Shown piece after piece: positions 23,206-31,490 of a stretch of DNA of 42,273 nt. The notes below the pieces were generated by a model. The model searched no databases, was not told the origin of the DNA, and saw nothing but the letters and a program-made list of their open reading frames with translations. Source of the DNA: Candidatus Omnitrophota bacterium (GTDB taxonomy: Bacteria > Omnitrophota > Gorgyraeia > Zapsychrales > Zapsychraceae); assembly GCA_023247445.1 (NCBI GenBank), contig JAHFGL010000019.1, positions 1 to 42,273 of the forward strand, written 5' to 3'. How positions within the stretch are numbered: position 1 is the stretch's first letter; every line of letters begins with the position of its first letter. A program made the translations under genes and the position numbers.

Positions 23206-24404
23206 AATATATTATTATCGTTCCCGATGGCATGGCGGACCATCCGATTGAAAAAATTGGTAACAAAACACCGCTTGAAGTCGCGCACACAACCAACATG
23301 GATCACATGGCCAAAAATGGTTTAACAGGCCTCGTCCAAATCATTCCAGAAAAAATGAGTCCGGGTTCCGACATTGGTAACATGGCAATTTTAGGATACG
23401 ATCCAAAAGTCTGTCACACCGGCCGCGCGCCCATTGAAGCGGCCAGCCAAGATATTTTACTTGCTGAGGATGAAGTGGCCTTTCGCTGCAATCTTGTCAC
23501 CGTCACAAACGATACCATGACCGATTACAGCGCTGGACATATCTCAACCAAAGAGGCCATTCCACTGATTGAATCGCTCAACAAAGAATTGGGTGATAAC
23601 GACGTTCGATTTTATCCAGGCAAAAGTTATCGCCATCTTTTGGTTTTAAAGGTGCGTGATCCAAAACTATATTTAAGTATTAAAACTGTACCGCCGCATG
23701 ACATTATTGATAAAAAAATTAAATCCTTTTTGCCGCAAGGGCCCCAAGCGCCGATGATTTTAAAGTTAATGGAACGCTCGAAAGAAATTTTCAAAAACCA
23801 TCCCATTAATCAGGTGCGATCAGATTTGAAGGAATCGCCAGTGGATATGATCTGGCTTTGGGGGCAGGGGAGTCGGCCACAACTGCCATCGTTTGAATCA
23901 AAGTTTGGGGTCAAGGGATCGATCATCTCCGCCGTTGACTTGGTTCAAGGCCTAGGGAAACTCGCCCAGTTAGAAATTATTGACGTGCCTGGGGCGACCG
24001 GCTATTATGATACGAATTATTTGGGCAAAGCGCAGTATGCGCTTGAATCTTTGAAGAAAAATGATTTTGTGTACGTTCACGTTGAGGCGCCGGATGAGGC
24101 TGGCCATAATGGAGATTTAAAAGCAAAGATTGCCGCCATTGAAGCCATTGACAAAGATGTTGTTGGCACAATTCTAAATCATTTTAATGAACACGATGAT
24201 GTACGAATTCTTGTTTTGCCAGATCACCCAACACCCGTTGAAAAACGAACCCACACCCATGAACCGGTGCCCTTTGCGATGTTTGGCAAAGACATTAAAC
24301 ACGACGGCGCGGATCACTTAAGCGAAACCGCGGCCCAGGCCAAGGGAATAAAATTTGAAAGTGGCGAAGCCATGATGGCTTACTTTATGAGAAAAACCGG
24401 ATGA
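23202..24404 (+). CDS. apgM: ApgM-family 2,3-bisphosphoglycerate-independent mutase / proposed homoserine kinase
   Basis: A 400-residue alkaline-phosphatase-superfamily protein of the COG3635 type. Metal-ligand and nucleophile motifs are visible: IIVPDGMAD at the N-terminus, GSDIGNMAILGYDP with the catalytic Ser, YVHVEAPDEAGHNGD, and LPDHPTPVEKRTHTHEPVPF near the C-terminus. Family members are annotated either as archaeal-type phosphoglycerate mutase or, when next to threonine genes, as a proposed homoserine kinase. Here hom, thrC and lysC flank it and no thrB is seen, which favours the second role. The assignment between the two functions is inference. Confidence 0.88.
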   Translation: MKYIIIVPDGMADHPIEKIGNKTPLEVAHTTNMDHMAKNGLTGLVQIIPEKMSPGSDIGNMAILGYDPKVCHTGRAPIEAASQDILLAEDEVAFRCNLVTVTNDTMTDYSAGHISTKEAIPLIESLNKELGDNDVRFYPGKSYRHLLVLKVRDPKLYLSIKTVPPHDIIDKKIKSFLPQGPQAPMILKLMERSKEIFKNHPINQVRSDLKESPVDMIWLWGQGSRPQLPSFESKFGVKGSIISAVDLVQGLGKLAQLEIIDVPGATGYYDTNYLGKAQYALESLKKNDFVYVHVEAPDEAGHNGDLKAKIAAIEAIDKDVVGTILNHFNEHDDVRILVLPDHPTPVEKRTHTHEPVPFAMFGKDIKHDGADHLSETAAQAKGIKFESGEAMMAYFMRKTG

Positions 24405-24424
24405 GAGAAGGAGAAGGCTAACCG

Positions 24425-25648
24425 ATGGAAAAGTATATTGTCGTTCAGAAATTTGGCGGGTCATCAGTCGCGAATATCGAACGTATCCAAAACGTCGCGC
24501 GACGTGTTATGGAGACAAAAAATAAAAATAATCATTTGGTTGTGGTTGTCTCAGCGCTCGGTGATACAACCGATGACTTGGAAGCGATGGCTCTAAAGCT
24601 CAGCAGCAATCCTCCCGACCGCGAGATGGATATGCTTATGTCAACGGGCGAACAAATCTCCTGTGCGCTACTTTCCATTGCCATTAATGCTCTTGGCCAC
24701 AAAGCGATTTCATTTACCGGTGGACAAGTGGGGATTCGTACCGACAACACTCACACCAAAGCGCGCATTGAAACAATCGATGCCAAACGTATTAAAAAAG
24801 CTTTGGATGAAAATAAAATTGTTATTGTCGCCGGCTACCAAGGGGTGACCGATGATGATGACATCACAACTTTAGGTCGCGGCGGATCAGACTTAACGGC
24901 CGTTGCCTTAGCAAAAACATTAAACGCACGTGTCTGTGAAATTTTTACCGATGTTAAAGGCATTTACACAACGGATCCCAGGATCGTGCCTGAGGCTAAA
25001 AAAATTGAAACGATTATTTTTGATGAAATGCTCGAGATGGCTTCTTTAGGCGCGCAGGTCATGCAGGCACGCTCCATCGAAGTCGCTAAACGGTTTAATA
25101 TTCCTTTACATGTTCGATCAAGCTTTTCCAAGGAGGAAGGGACAATGATTGTTAAAGAAAATGAAAAAGTTGAAGAAGTCGCTGTGCGTGGCATCACCTG
25201 TAACAAAGCTGAAGCTAAAATTACCATTTGCGCCGTGCCTGACAAACCGGGTGTCGCTTCAAAAATTTTTACGGAACTTGCCAAAGCCGGCATTAATGTT
25301 GACATGATCGTTCAAAACGTCAGCCACACCAAGTTGACCGATATTTCCTTTACAGTTCCCGATGCTGTTTTTAACAAAGCTATCACCGCGACCAAAAAGA
25401 TTTCGCACAAAATCGGAGCGGGAGAAGTTTTAAGCGATGAAAATATTGCGCGCGTTTCAATTGTTGGTTCAGGGATGCGTTCCCATTCTGGAATCGCGGC
25501 GAAAATGTTTCAGACGCTTGCGGAAAACAAAATCAATATTGATATGATTTCGACTTCAGAGATTAGCATTTCTTGTATCATCAACTATAAATTTACCGAC
25601 AAGGCCATTAAGGCGCTGCATAAAAAATTTAATCTTGGAAACAGCTAA
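24425..25648 (+). CDS. lysC: Aspartate kinase
   Basis: The 407-residue enzyme begins with the kinase motif VQKFGGSSVAN (K9, GGSS 11-14), has GRGGSDLTAVALAK in the ATP-binding region and EIFTDVKGIYTTDPR. Two C-terminal ACT domains (about residues 255-405, with AVPDKPGVASKIF and VGSGMRSHSGIAAKMF) give feedback control, usually by lysine or threonine. It catalyses the first step of the aspartate family pathway. AAGGAG lies upstream of the ATG. It is monofunctional, with hom encoded separately upstream and cimA starting 1 base after its stop. Confidence 0.96.
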   Translation: MEKYIVVQKFGGSSVANIERIQNVARRVMETKNKNNHLVVVVSALGDTTDDLEAMALKLSSNPPDREMDMLMSTGEQISCALLSIAINALGHKAISFTGGQVGIRTDNTHTKARIETIDAKRIKKALDENKIVIVAGYQGVTDDDDITTLGRGGSDLTAVALAKTLNARVCEIFTDVKGIYTTDPRIVPEAKKIETIIFDEMLEMASLGAQVMQARSIEVAKRFNIPLHVRSSFSKEEGTMIVKENEKVEEVAVRGITCNKAEAKITICAVPDKPGVASKIFTELAKAGINVDMIVQNVSHTKLTDISFTVPDAVFNKAITATKKISHKIGAGEVLSDENIARVSIVGSGMRSHSGIAAKMFQTLAENKINIDMISTSEISISCIINYKFTDKAIKALHKKFNLGNS

Positions 25649-25649
25649 T

Positions 25650-27221
25650 ATGCCGAACATTACTATTTATGACACAACCTTACGTGACGGATCACAGACC
25701 GAAGGGATCTCTTTTACCGTCAACGATAAATTAAAGATCACGGAGAAGCTCGATCAATTGGGCGTTCATTACATCGAAGGCGGATGGCCGGGCTCTAATC
25801 CAAAGGATCAGGATTATTTTAAGCTGGTCAAAAATCTAAAACTGCGTCATGCCAAAATCGCCGCATTTGGTTCAACCCGTCGGGCCAACGTTAAAGCGGC
25901 TGATGACACAAATCTTAAAGCGATCATTGATTCCGACACGCCAACAGTAACGATCTTTGGTAAAAGTTGGGATCTTCATGTGACCGATGTCATCAAAACA
26001 ACGCTCGATGAAAATATCAATATGATTTATGATTCAGTTCATTTCTTAAAGAGCAAAAAGAAGGAAGTCTTTTATGATGCCGAACATTTCTTTGACGGTT
26101 ACAAACGAAATCCAAAGTATGCTTTGAAAGCAATTTTGGCCGCTCAAAAAGCAAAGGCTGATTGTATTATCTTGTGCGACACCAATGGCGGAACTTTGCC
26201 AGGTGAAGTCCGTAAGATCGTTACAGCCGTCAGAAAAAAAATCAAAATCCCTCTCGGCATTCATACACACAATGATTTAGAGTTTGGCGTGGCCAACACC
26301 TTAGAGGCTGTTTCCGCTGGAGCGACTCAAATCCAAGGGACGTTTAATGGATTAGGCGAGCGCTGCGGCAACGCGAATTTGTGCACGGTGATTGGAATCT
26401 TAGAATCGAAATTAAAATTAAAATCTATTCCTTCAAAAAATATCGCAAAGCTCACTGAGACTTCCTATTTCATTAGCGAGATCAGCAATTTCAAATTAGC
26501 GGACAATGCTGCGTTTGTCGGACACTCAGCTTTTGCACATAAGGGAGGCGTCCACATTGATGCCGTTGTCAAAAATCCAATTGCCTACGAACATGTTGAT
26601 CCAGCCCTTGTCGGCAATCACCGTCGATTTGTTACCTCAGAGCTGGCTGGAAAAATGCCCATTGTTCTAAAAGCCAAAGAGCTCGATGTTGAGTTGGATA
26701 AAAAATCTCCCGAAGCCCAGCAGCTTCTTAAAGATCTCCAAGAAAAAGAACATCAAGGCTATCAGTTTGAAGCCGCGGATGCGTCGTTTGAACTTTTCAT
26801 GAAACGCTCCTTAAAAAAATATACGCCGTTTTTTCAATTGGAAGGATTTAAAGTTTCAACAGAAAAACGGATGGATGGAAAAATATTTGCCGAAGCGACT
26901 GTTCGAATCAATGTTAAAGGCGAAGATAAGTTTAGCGCCTGCGATGGCGATGGACCGGTTGATGCGCTGGATAAAGCCCTTCGCCAATCCTTAACGAAGT
27001 TTTATCCAAAGTTAGCTGAGATGAAATTAATCGACTTTAAAGTCCGCGTGCTAGATTCAAAAGAAGGGGCGGCGGCGAAGGTCCGCGTCTTAATTGAATC
27101 ACAAGACAACAGCGATTCCTGGACGACCGTTGGCGTGCACGAAAACATCATCGAAGCCAGCTGGGAAGCATTGACGGATTCCATTGAATATAAACTATTA
27201 AAAGATCTGAAAAAAACCTAA
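25650..27221 (+). CDS. cimA: (R)-citramalate synthase
   Basis: The ATG at 25650 is preferred over an in-frame TTG at 25635 inside lysC, because the conserved start PNITIYDTTLRDGSQTEG follows at once. The 523-residue protein has the DRE-TIM metal motif (D8, R12-D13), HTHNDLEFGVANT with the metal-binding His pair, and a C-terminal regulatory domain. The form DGSQTEGISFTVNDK and the length match the CimA branch and not LeuA. It condenses pyruvate and acetyl-CoA to citramalate, giving 2-oxobutyrate for isoleucine without threonine deaminase. It starts 1 base after lysC. Confidence 0.92.
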   Translation: MPNITIYDTTLRDGSQTEGISFTVNDKLKITEKLDQLGVHYIEGGWPGSNPKDQDYFKLVKNLKLRHAKIAAFGSTRRANVKAADDTNLKAIIDSDTPTVTIFGKSWDLHVTDVIKTTLDENINMIYDSVHFLKSKKKEVFYDAEHFFDGYKRNPKYALKAILAAQKAKADCIILCDTNGGTLPGEVRKIVTAVRKKIKIPLGIHTHNDLEFGVANTLEAVSAGATQIQGTFNGLGERCGNANLCTVIGILESKLKLKSIPSKNIAKLTETSYFISEISNFKLADNAAFVGHSAFAHKGGVHIDAVVKNPIAYEHVDPALVGNHRRFVTSELAGKMPIVLKAKELDVELDKKSPEAQQLLKDLQEKEHQGYQFEAADASFELFMKRSLKKYTPFFQLEGFKVSTEKRMDGKIFAEATVRINVKGEDKFSACDGDGPVDALDKALRQSLTKFYPKLAEMKLIDFKVRVLDSKEGAAAKVRVLIESQDNSDSWTTVGVHENIIEASWEALTDSIEYKLLKDLKKT

Positions 27222-27277
27222 AAGCGGATAGCGTGTAGCGATTAGTCATTGTCATCTCTCTATACGCTATCCGCTTT
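27221..27277. repeat. Perfect-armed palindrome between cimA and valS
   Basis: The arms AAAGCGGATAGCGT (27221-27234) and ACGCTATCCGCTTT (27264-27277) are exact complements of 14 bases. The centre contains a second partial copy of the motif (GTGTAGCGATTAG). No T-run follows, so it looks more like an intergenic repeat than a classic terminator. Confidence 0.65.
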
Positions 27278-27294
27278 ACCTTTAAAATAAAATT

Positions 27295-29922
27295 ATGGAA
27301 CTCTCAAGCAAATTTGATTTTAAAGCGGTAGAAGATAAGTGGATTAAATACTGGGAAGATAATAATCTTTTCCACGCCAAAGTTAATCCAGCAAAACCAT
27401 CTTACACAATTGTGATCCCGCCGCCAAATGTCACCGGCATTTTACACATGGGCCATGCGCTCAATAATACCTTGCAAGATATTATTATCCGTTACAAACG
27501 GATGAATGGTTTTGAAGTTTGTTGGATGCCAGGCACCGATCACGCAGGGATCGCCACACAAAACGTCGTCGAAAAACAATTGGCAAAAGAAGGCAAACGC
27601 CGTGACGATTTAGGCCGTGAGGCGTTTATTGCAAAGTTGTGGGAATGGCAAAAAGAGTACGGCGGCACGATCCTTCATCAGCTTAGAAAGCTTGGTGCTT
27701 CTTGTGATTGGCCGCGCACACGCTTTACGATGGATGACGCTTACAGTGAAGCGGTCAAATATACGTTCGTTGAACTTTACAAACAAGGGCTCATTTATCA
27801 AGGCGAATATATTATCAACTGGTGTCCGCGCTGCCAGACCGCACTTTCCGATGAAGAAGCAGAGCATCAAGACACACATGGCAATCTTTATCACATCCGT
27901 TATCCACTCAAAGACAATCCCAATGAATTTTTAATTGTTGCTACAACTCGTCCAGAAACAATGTTGGGCGACACCGCCGTTGCCGTTAATCCTAAAGATA
28001 AACGCTATAAAAAACTTATTGGGAAAACTTTAATGTTGCCGCTTGTCAATCGCGAAATTCCTGTCGTGAGCGATGAATTTGTTGATCTTGAGTTTGGAAC
28101 AGGCGCAGTTAAAGTTACACCTGCGCATGACCCCAATGATTTTCAAATGGGTAAGCGCCACAATCTTCCTTTTATTAATGTGATGCATCCTGATGGGCGG
28201 ATCAATGAAAAGGGAGGGGCATTTAATAATCTCGATCGCTTTGACGCGCGCAAAAAAATTATCGAGGCACTCAAAGAAAAAGATCTGCTAGTCAAAATTG
28301 ATCAGCACATGCACGCCGTTGGACACTGCTATCGTTGTAACACCGTTGTTGAACCGTATCTGTCCAAGCAATGGTTTGTGAAGATGCAGCCATTGGCGCA
28401 AAAAGCAATTGAAGTCGTTAAAGACGGCCGCGTCAATATTTATCCCGAACGCTGGAGCAAATTTTATTTAAACTGGATGGAGAATATCCGCGACTGGTGT
28501 ATTTCACGTCAGATCTGGTGGGGACATCGGATTCCAGTGTGGTATTGCGCCAAAGGATGCGCGCCGATTGTGGCGATGTCAACGCCGACTAAATGTCCGC
28601 AATGTAACGAAACAAAATTAAAACAAGACCCCGATGTTTTAGATACCTGGTTTTCATCATGGCTGTGGCCGTTTGCGACGTTTAACTGGCCGCAAAAAAA
28701 TGAAGACTTAAAATATTTTTATCCGGGATCATCGCTGTTTACCGCCTCAGAAATCATTTTCTTCTGGGTCGCGCGGATGATCATGGCCGGACTTCACTTT
28801 ATGGATGACGTGCCGTTTAAAGAAGTCTACATCCACGGCACGGTGCGCGATGCCAAGGGCCGTAAGATGTCAAAGTCTCTGGGTAACGCGATTGATCCTC
28901 TAGAAATTATTAACGAATACGGCGCGGATGCGCTACGTTTTAGTTTGATCATCAACTCCGGCCAGGATCTTTTTATCTCAAAAGAAAAATTTGAGATCGG
29001 ACGCAACTTCGCCAATAAAATCTGGAATGCGTCGCGGCTAGTTTTGATGAACGCGAAAGATATCGATCCTAATTTTGATTTATCAACTGTTGCACAAATG
29101 AAGAATTTAGATCTTTCATCGCGCTGGATTGTTTCAAAGTTTTATTCAACTCTTGAAAAAGTTGGCGTTTCAATCGAGAAATTTCGATATTCAGAAGCAG
29201 AAATTTTGGTTCAGGATTTCTTTTGGGGAAATTTTTGCGATTGGTATTTGGAAATCATCAAAGACAAATGGAATGACCCAACCATTCAAAATATCACTTA
29301 CAAAATTCTTGAGAACTCTTTAAAGATGATTCACCCCTTTATGCCTTTTGTTACTGAGGAGATTTGGAACCATATTCAAAAAGAGAAGGGGGCCTTATGC
29401 GTCCAACCCTGGCCAGCCATACAAAAGCAATTAATTGATAATCAAGTCGAAGGACAGATGCAGTTTGCGGTCATTGATACCGTGTCAGCCGTTCGTAACT
29501 TGCGTGTGCAATGGAATATCAAACCCCAAGAAAAACTAAACTGTCATTTGATGACTAAATCACCGGATGAACTAAAATTACTTCAAGATAGTGCCGCTAC
29601 GATAAAATATCTAGCGCGGCTGGAATCTTTGGCGATTGAAAACCAGATCAAAGACATCAAGAATTCAGCGACCGCGATTGTCGGCAACGCCCGTTTGGTT
29701 ATTCCTTTAAGTGGGGTTATTGATTTAGAAAAAGAGAAGAAGCGAATTCTTGCTGAAATCGATCAAACAAAAAAGGCGGGTGAGACTTTAGCCGCCCGTC
29801 TTAATAATGACGATTTCGTAAAGCGCGCCCCAGAAGATGTTGTCGCAAAGGACAAGGAACGTTTAACGTTACTGCAAACAAAAATCCGAGAGTTAGAGTT
29901 AGTCATCTCGAGTTTAAGTTAA
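27295..29922 (+). CDS. valS: Valyl-tRNA synthetase
   Basis: A 875-residue class I synthetase of the normal bacterial length. HMGH (residues 51-54) and KMSKS (524-528) are intact. The editing domain contains ATTRPETMLGDTAVAV, and the segment DVLDTWFSSWLWPF fits ValS. Cys pairs (NWCPRCQ and TKCPQC) suggest zinc-binding knuckles. The last 60 residues form the expected coiled-coil arm, LEKEKKRILAEIDQTKKAGE. It charges tRNA-Val in the cytosol. It follows a palindrome after cimA and precedes nadC by 4 bases. Confidence 0.97.
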   Translation: MELSSKFDFKAVEDKWIKYWEDNNLFHAKVNPAKPSYTIVIPPPNVTGILHMGHALNNTLQDIIIRYKRMNGFEVCWMPGTDHAGIATQNVVEKQLAKEGKRRDDLGREAFIAKLWEWQKEYGGTILHQLRKLGASCDWPRTRFTMDDAYSEAVKYTFVELYKQGLIYQGEYIINWCPRCQTALSDEEAEHQDTHGNLYHIRYPLKDNPNEFLIVATTRPETMLGDTAVAVNPKDKRYKKLIGKTLMLPLVNREIPVVSDEFVDLEFGTGAVKVTPAHDPNDFQMGKRHNLPFINVMHPDGRINEKGGAFNNLDRFDARKKIIEALKEKDLLVKIDQHMHAVGHCYRCNTVVEPYLSKQWFVKMQPLAQKAIEVVKDGRVNIYPERWSKFYLNWMENIRDWCISRQIWWGHRIPVWYCAKGCAPIVAMSTPTKCPQCNETKLKQDPDVLDTWFSSWLWPFATFNWPQKNEDLKYFYPGSSLFTASEIIFFWVARMIMAGLHFMDDVPFKEVYIHGTVRDAKGRKMSKSLGNAIDPLEIINEYGADALRFSLIINSGQDLFISKEKFEIGRNFANKIWNASRLVLMNAKDIDPNFDLSTVAQMKNLDLSSRWIVSKFYSTLEKVGVSIEKFRYSEAEILVQDFFWGNFCDWYLEIIKDKWNDPTIQNITYKILENSLKMIHPFMPFVTEEIWNHIQKEKGALCVQPWPAIQKQLIDNQVEGQMQFAVIDTVSAVRNLRVQWNIKPQEKLNCHLMTKSPDELKLLQDSAATIKYLARLESLAIENQIKDIKNSATAIVGNARLVIPLSGVIDLEKEKKRILAEIDQTKKAGETLAARLNNDDFVKRAPEDVVAKDKERLTLLQTKIRELELVISSLS

Positions 29923-29926
29923 CTTT

Positions 29927-30769
29927 ATGAGTCTATCCGAAATCAATAAAATTATTTCTCTTGCCCTTAAAGAAGACGCCGCGCATCAAGATATCACGAC
30001 CAATCTTCTTATTCCCAAAGACCAAATTACCGACGCATATATTATCATCAAGGAAGATGCCATCATCTGCGGCCTGGATATTGTCAAAGCAACGCTTAAA
30101 AAATTAGATCGTGCTGTAAAATTTCAAAACTCATTTAAGGATGGCAATAAAGTTAAGAAAAATACAAAAATTTTATTTATTACAGGAAAAACACGTGCGT
30201 TACTAGCGGCCGAGCGCGTTGCGCTTAATTTTTTGAGTCATCTTTCTGGGGTGAGCACCAACACCCATCGATTTGTTCAAAAGGTTCGTCCACTTAAAAC
30301 CGCCATTTTAGATACACGCAAAACTACCCCCGGCCTTCGGGAGCTAGAGAAGTATGCCGTTCGATGTGGGGGAGGGAGCAATCACCGCACCAATTTAGCT
30401 GAGATGATTCTTATTAAAGATAATCACAAAAAGGCTTATCAAGATTTGGCGACATCAGCCCAGGTCATAAAGGGGTTGCGCAAAAAAACGAACAAACCCA
30501 TTGAGATCGAGGTTGAAAGCTTATTCGAATTTAAAAATGTTTTAGCCGCCAAACCTGATTTTATTTTGCTCGACAACATGTCGCCAGCGCAAATTAAACA
30601 AGCCGTTGCCTTAAACAAAAAACTAAAAACAAAAATTCTTCTTGAAGCCTCGGGAGGAATAAACTTAAATAATATTAAATCATTCGCCAAAACCGGTGTG
30701 GACCGAATTTCTATTGGCGCGTTAACGCACTCATCAAAAGCTATCAATGTGTCCATGGAGTTTATTTAA
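29927..30769 (+). CDS. nadC: Nicotinate-nucleotide pyrophosphorylase (quinolinate phosphoribosyltransferase)
   Basis: The 280-residue enzyme contains the QPRTase core: ILDTRKTTPGLRELEKYAVR, CGGGSNHRTNLAEMILIKDNH, the EVE pair (IEIEVESL), FILLDNMSP and the C-terminal LEASGGINLNNI with VDRISIGALTHS. It converts quinolinate and PRPP to nicotinate mononucleotide in NAD synthesis. It begins 4 bases after valS, and its stop is followed directly by the next ATG, so it is embedded in the same transcript. nadA and nadB are not in the window. Confidence 0.95.
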   Translation: MSLSEINKIISLALKEDAAHQDITTNLLIPKDQITDAYIIIKEDAIICGLDIVKATLKKLDRAVKFQNSFKDGNKVKKNTKILFITGKTRALLAAERVALNFLSHLSGVSTNTHRFVQKVRPLKTAILDTRKTTPGLRELEKYAVRCGGGSNHRTNLAEMILIKDNHKKAYQDLATSAQVIKGLRKKTNKPIEIEVESLFEFKNVLAAKPDFILLDNMSPAQIKQAVALNKKLKTKILLEASGGINLNNIKSFAKTGVDRISIGALTHSSKAINVSMEFI

Positions 30770-31483
30770 ATGCTCAACCGCTGCTACCGTGTTTTAGTCA
30801 CCATTTTCATTCTATCGCTGATACTTACCCCACTGGTTTACAGCCAAGAAAATGAAACCAAATCAGAGCCCACGGCAAAACCGGTTGACGTTCTTTCACC
30901 AAACACCATTTTTGACGACAAAATGCTTTTAAATGGTTATGCCGAGAAATATAAGGATCTGGCCCAAGATGTTATTTGGGAAATGATCAAAGACGATACC
31001 GTTACTTCGTATCGCAGTGCGGCGGCGATACGCGTTTTTAAAAATAATTTTGCAAAAGAAATGGTTGGCCGAAATAGAATTTTTGCTGAACGACTCATTT
31101 TAAGACGGATTAACCGTGACGACTCTCCGTTCGTCCAAATAGAGGGGATGCATGCGTTATGCGTCTTGGATCGTTATCGATATTTTGCAACGATGGTTCC
31201 AGCGCTCATCCAAAAATTGGATCATTACAACACCACAGTTAATGAAATAGCTTTTTACAACCTAAAAAATATTATAGAAACTGGAAGCAATCGGCAACGT
31301 GAAGCGAGAATCGTTTTCAACACACTCAACAAAGTATTATTTTTATCTCGACGACGTCTGGCTAATATTGATGCGCCTGGGCTTAAGCTAAAACAAAAAC
31401 TAGAATTACTACGCTGGTCCATTAAAATCTTAGGAACTCAAGAATTAAAAAGACTTCCCAAAGAAGTCTTAAACCTATTGTAA
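30770..31483 (+). CDS. Exported helical protein of unknown function
   Basis: The ATG directly follows the nadC stop. The 237-residue product has a signal peptide (MLNRCYRVLVTIFILSLILT, cut probably near VYS-QE). A short acidic linker follows, then all-helical sequence with regular Arg/Leu patterns (YRSAAAIRVFKNNF, VQIEGMHALCVLDRYRYFATM) suggestive of HEAT-like repeats. I recognise no family. It is probably periplasmic or outer-membrane associated. Its neighbours are a NAD gene and a membrane protease, so context gives no clear role. Confidence 0.65.
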   Translation: MLNRCYRVLVTIFILSLILTPLVYSQENETKSEPTAKPVDVLSPNTIFDDKMLLNGYAEKYKDLAQDVIWEMIKDDTVTSYRSAAAIRVFKNNFAKEMVGRNRIFAERLILRRINRDDSPFVQIEGMHALCVLDRYRYFATMVPALIQKLDHYNTTVNEIAFYNLKNIIETGSNRQREARIVFNTLNKVLFLSRRRLANIDAPGLKLKQKLELLRWSIKILGTQELKRLPKEVLNLL

Positions 31484-31490
31484 TCTGCCC

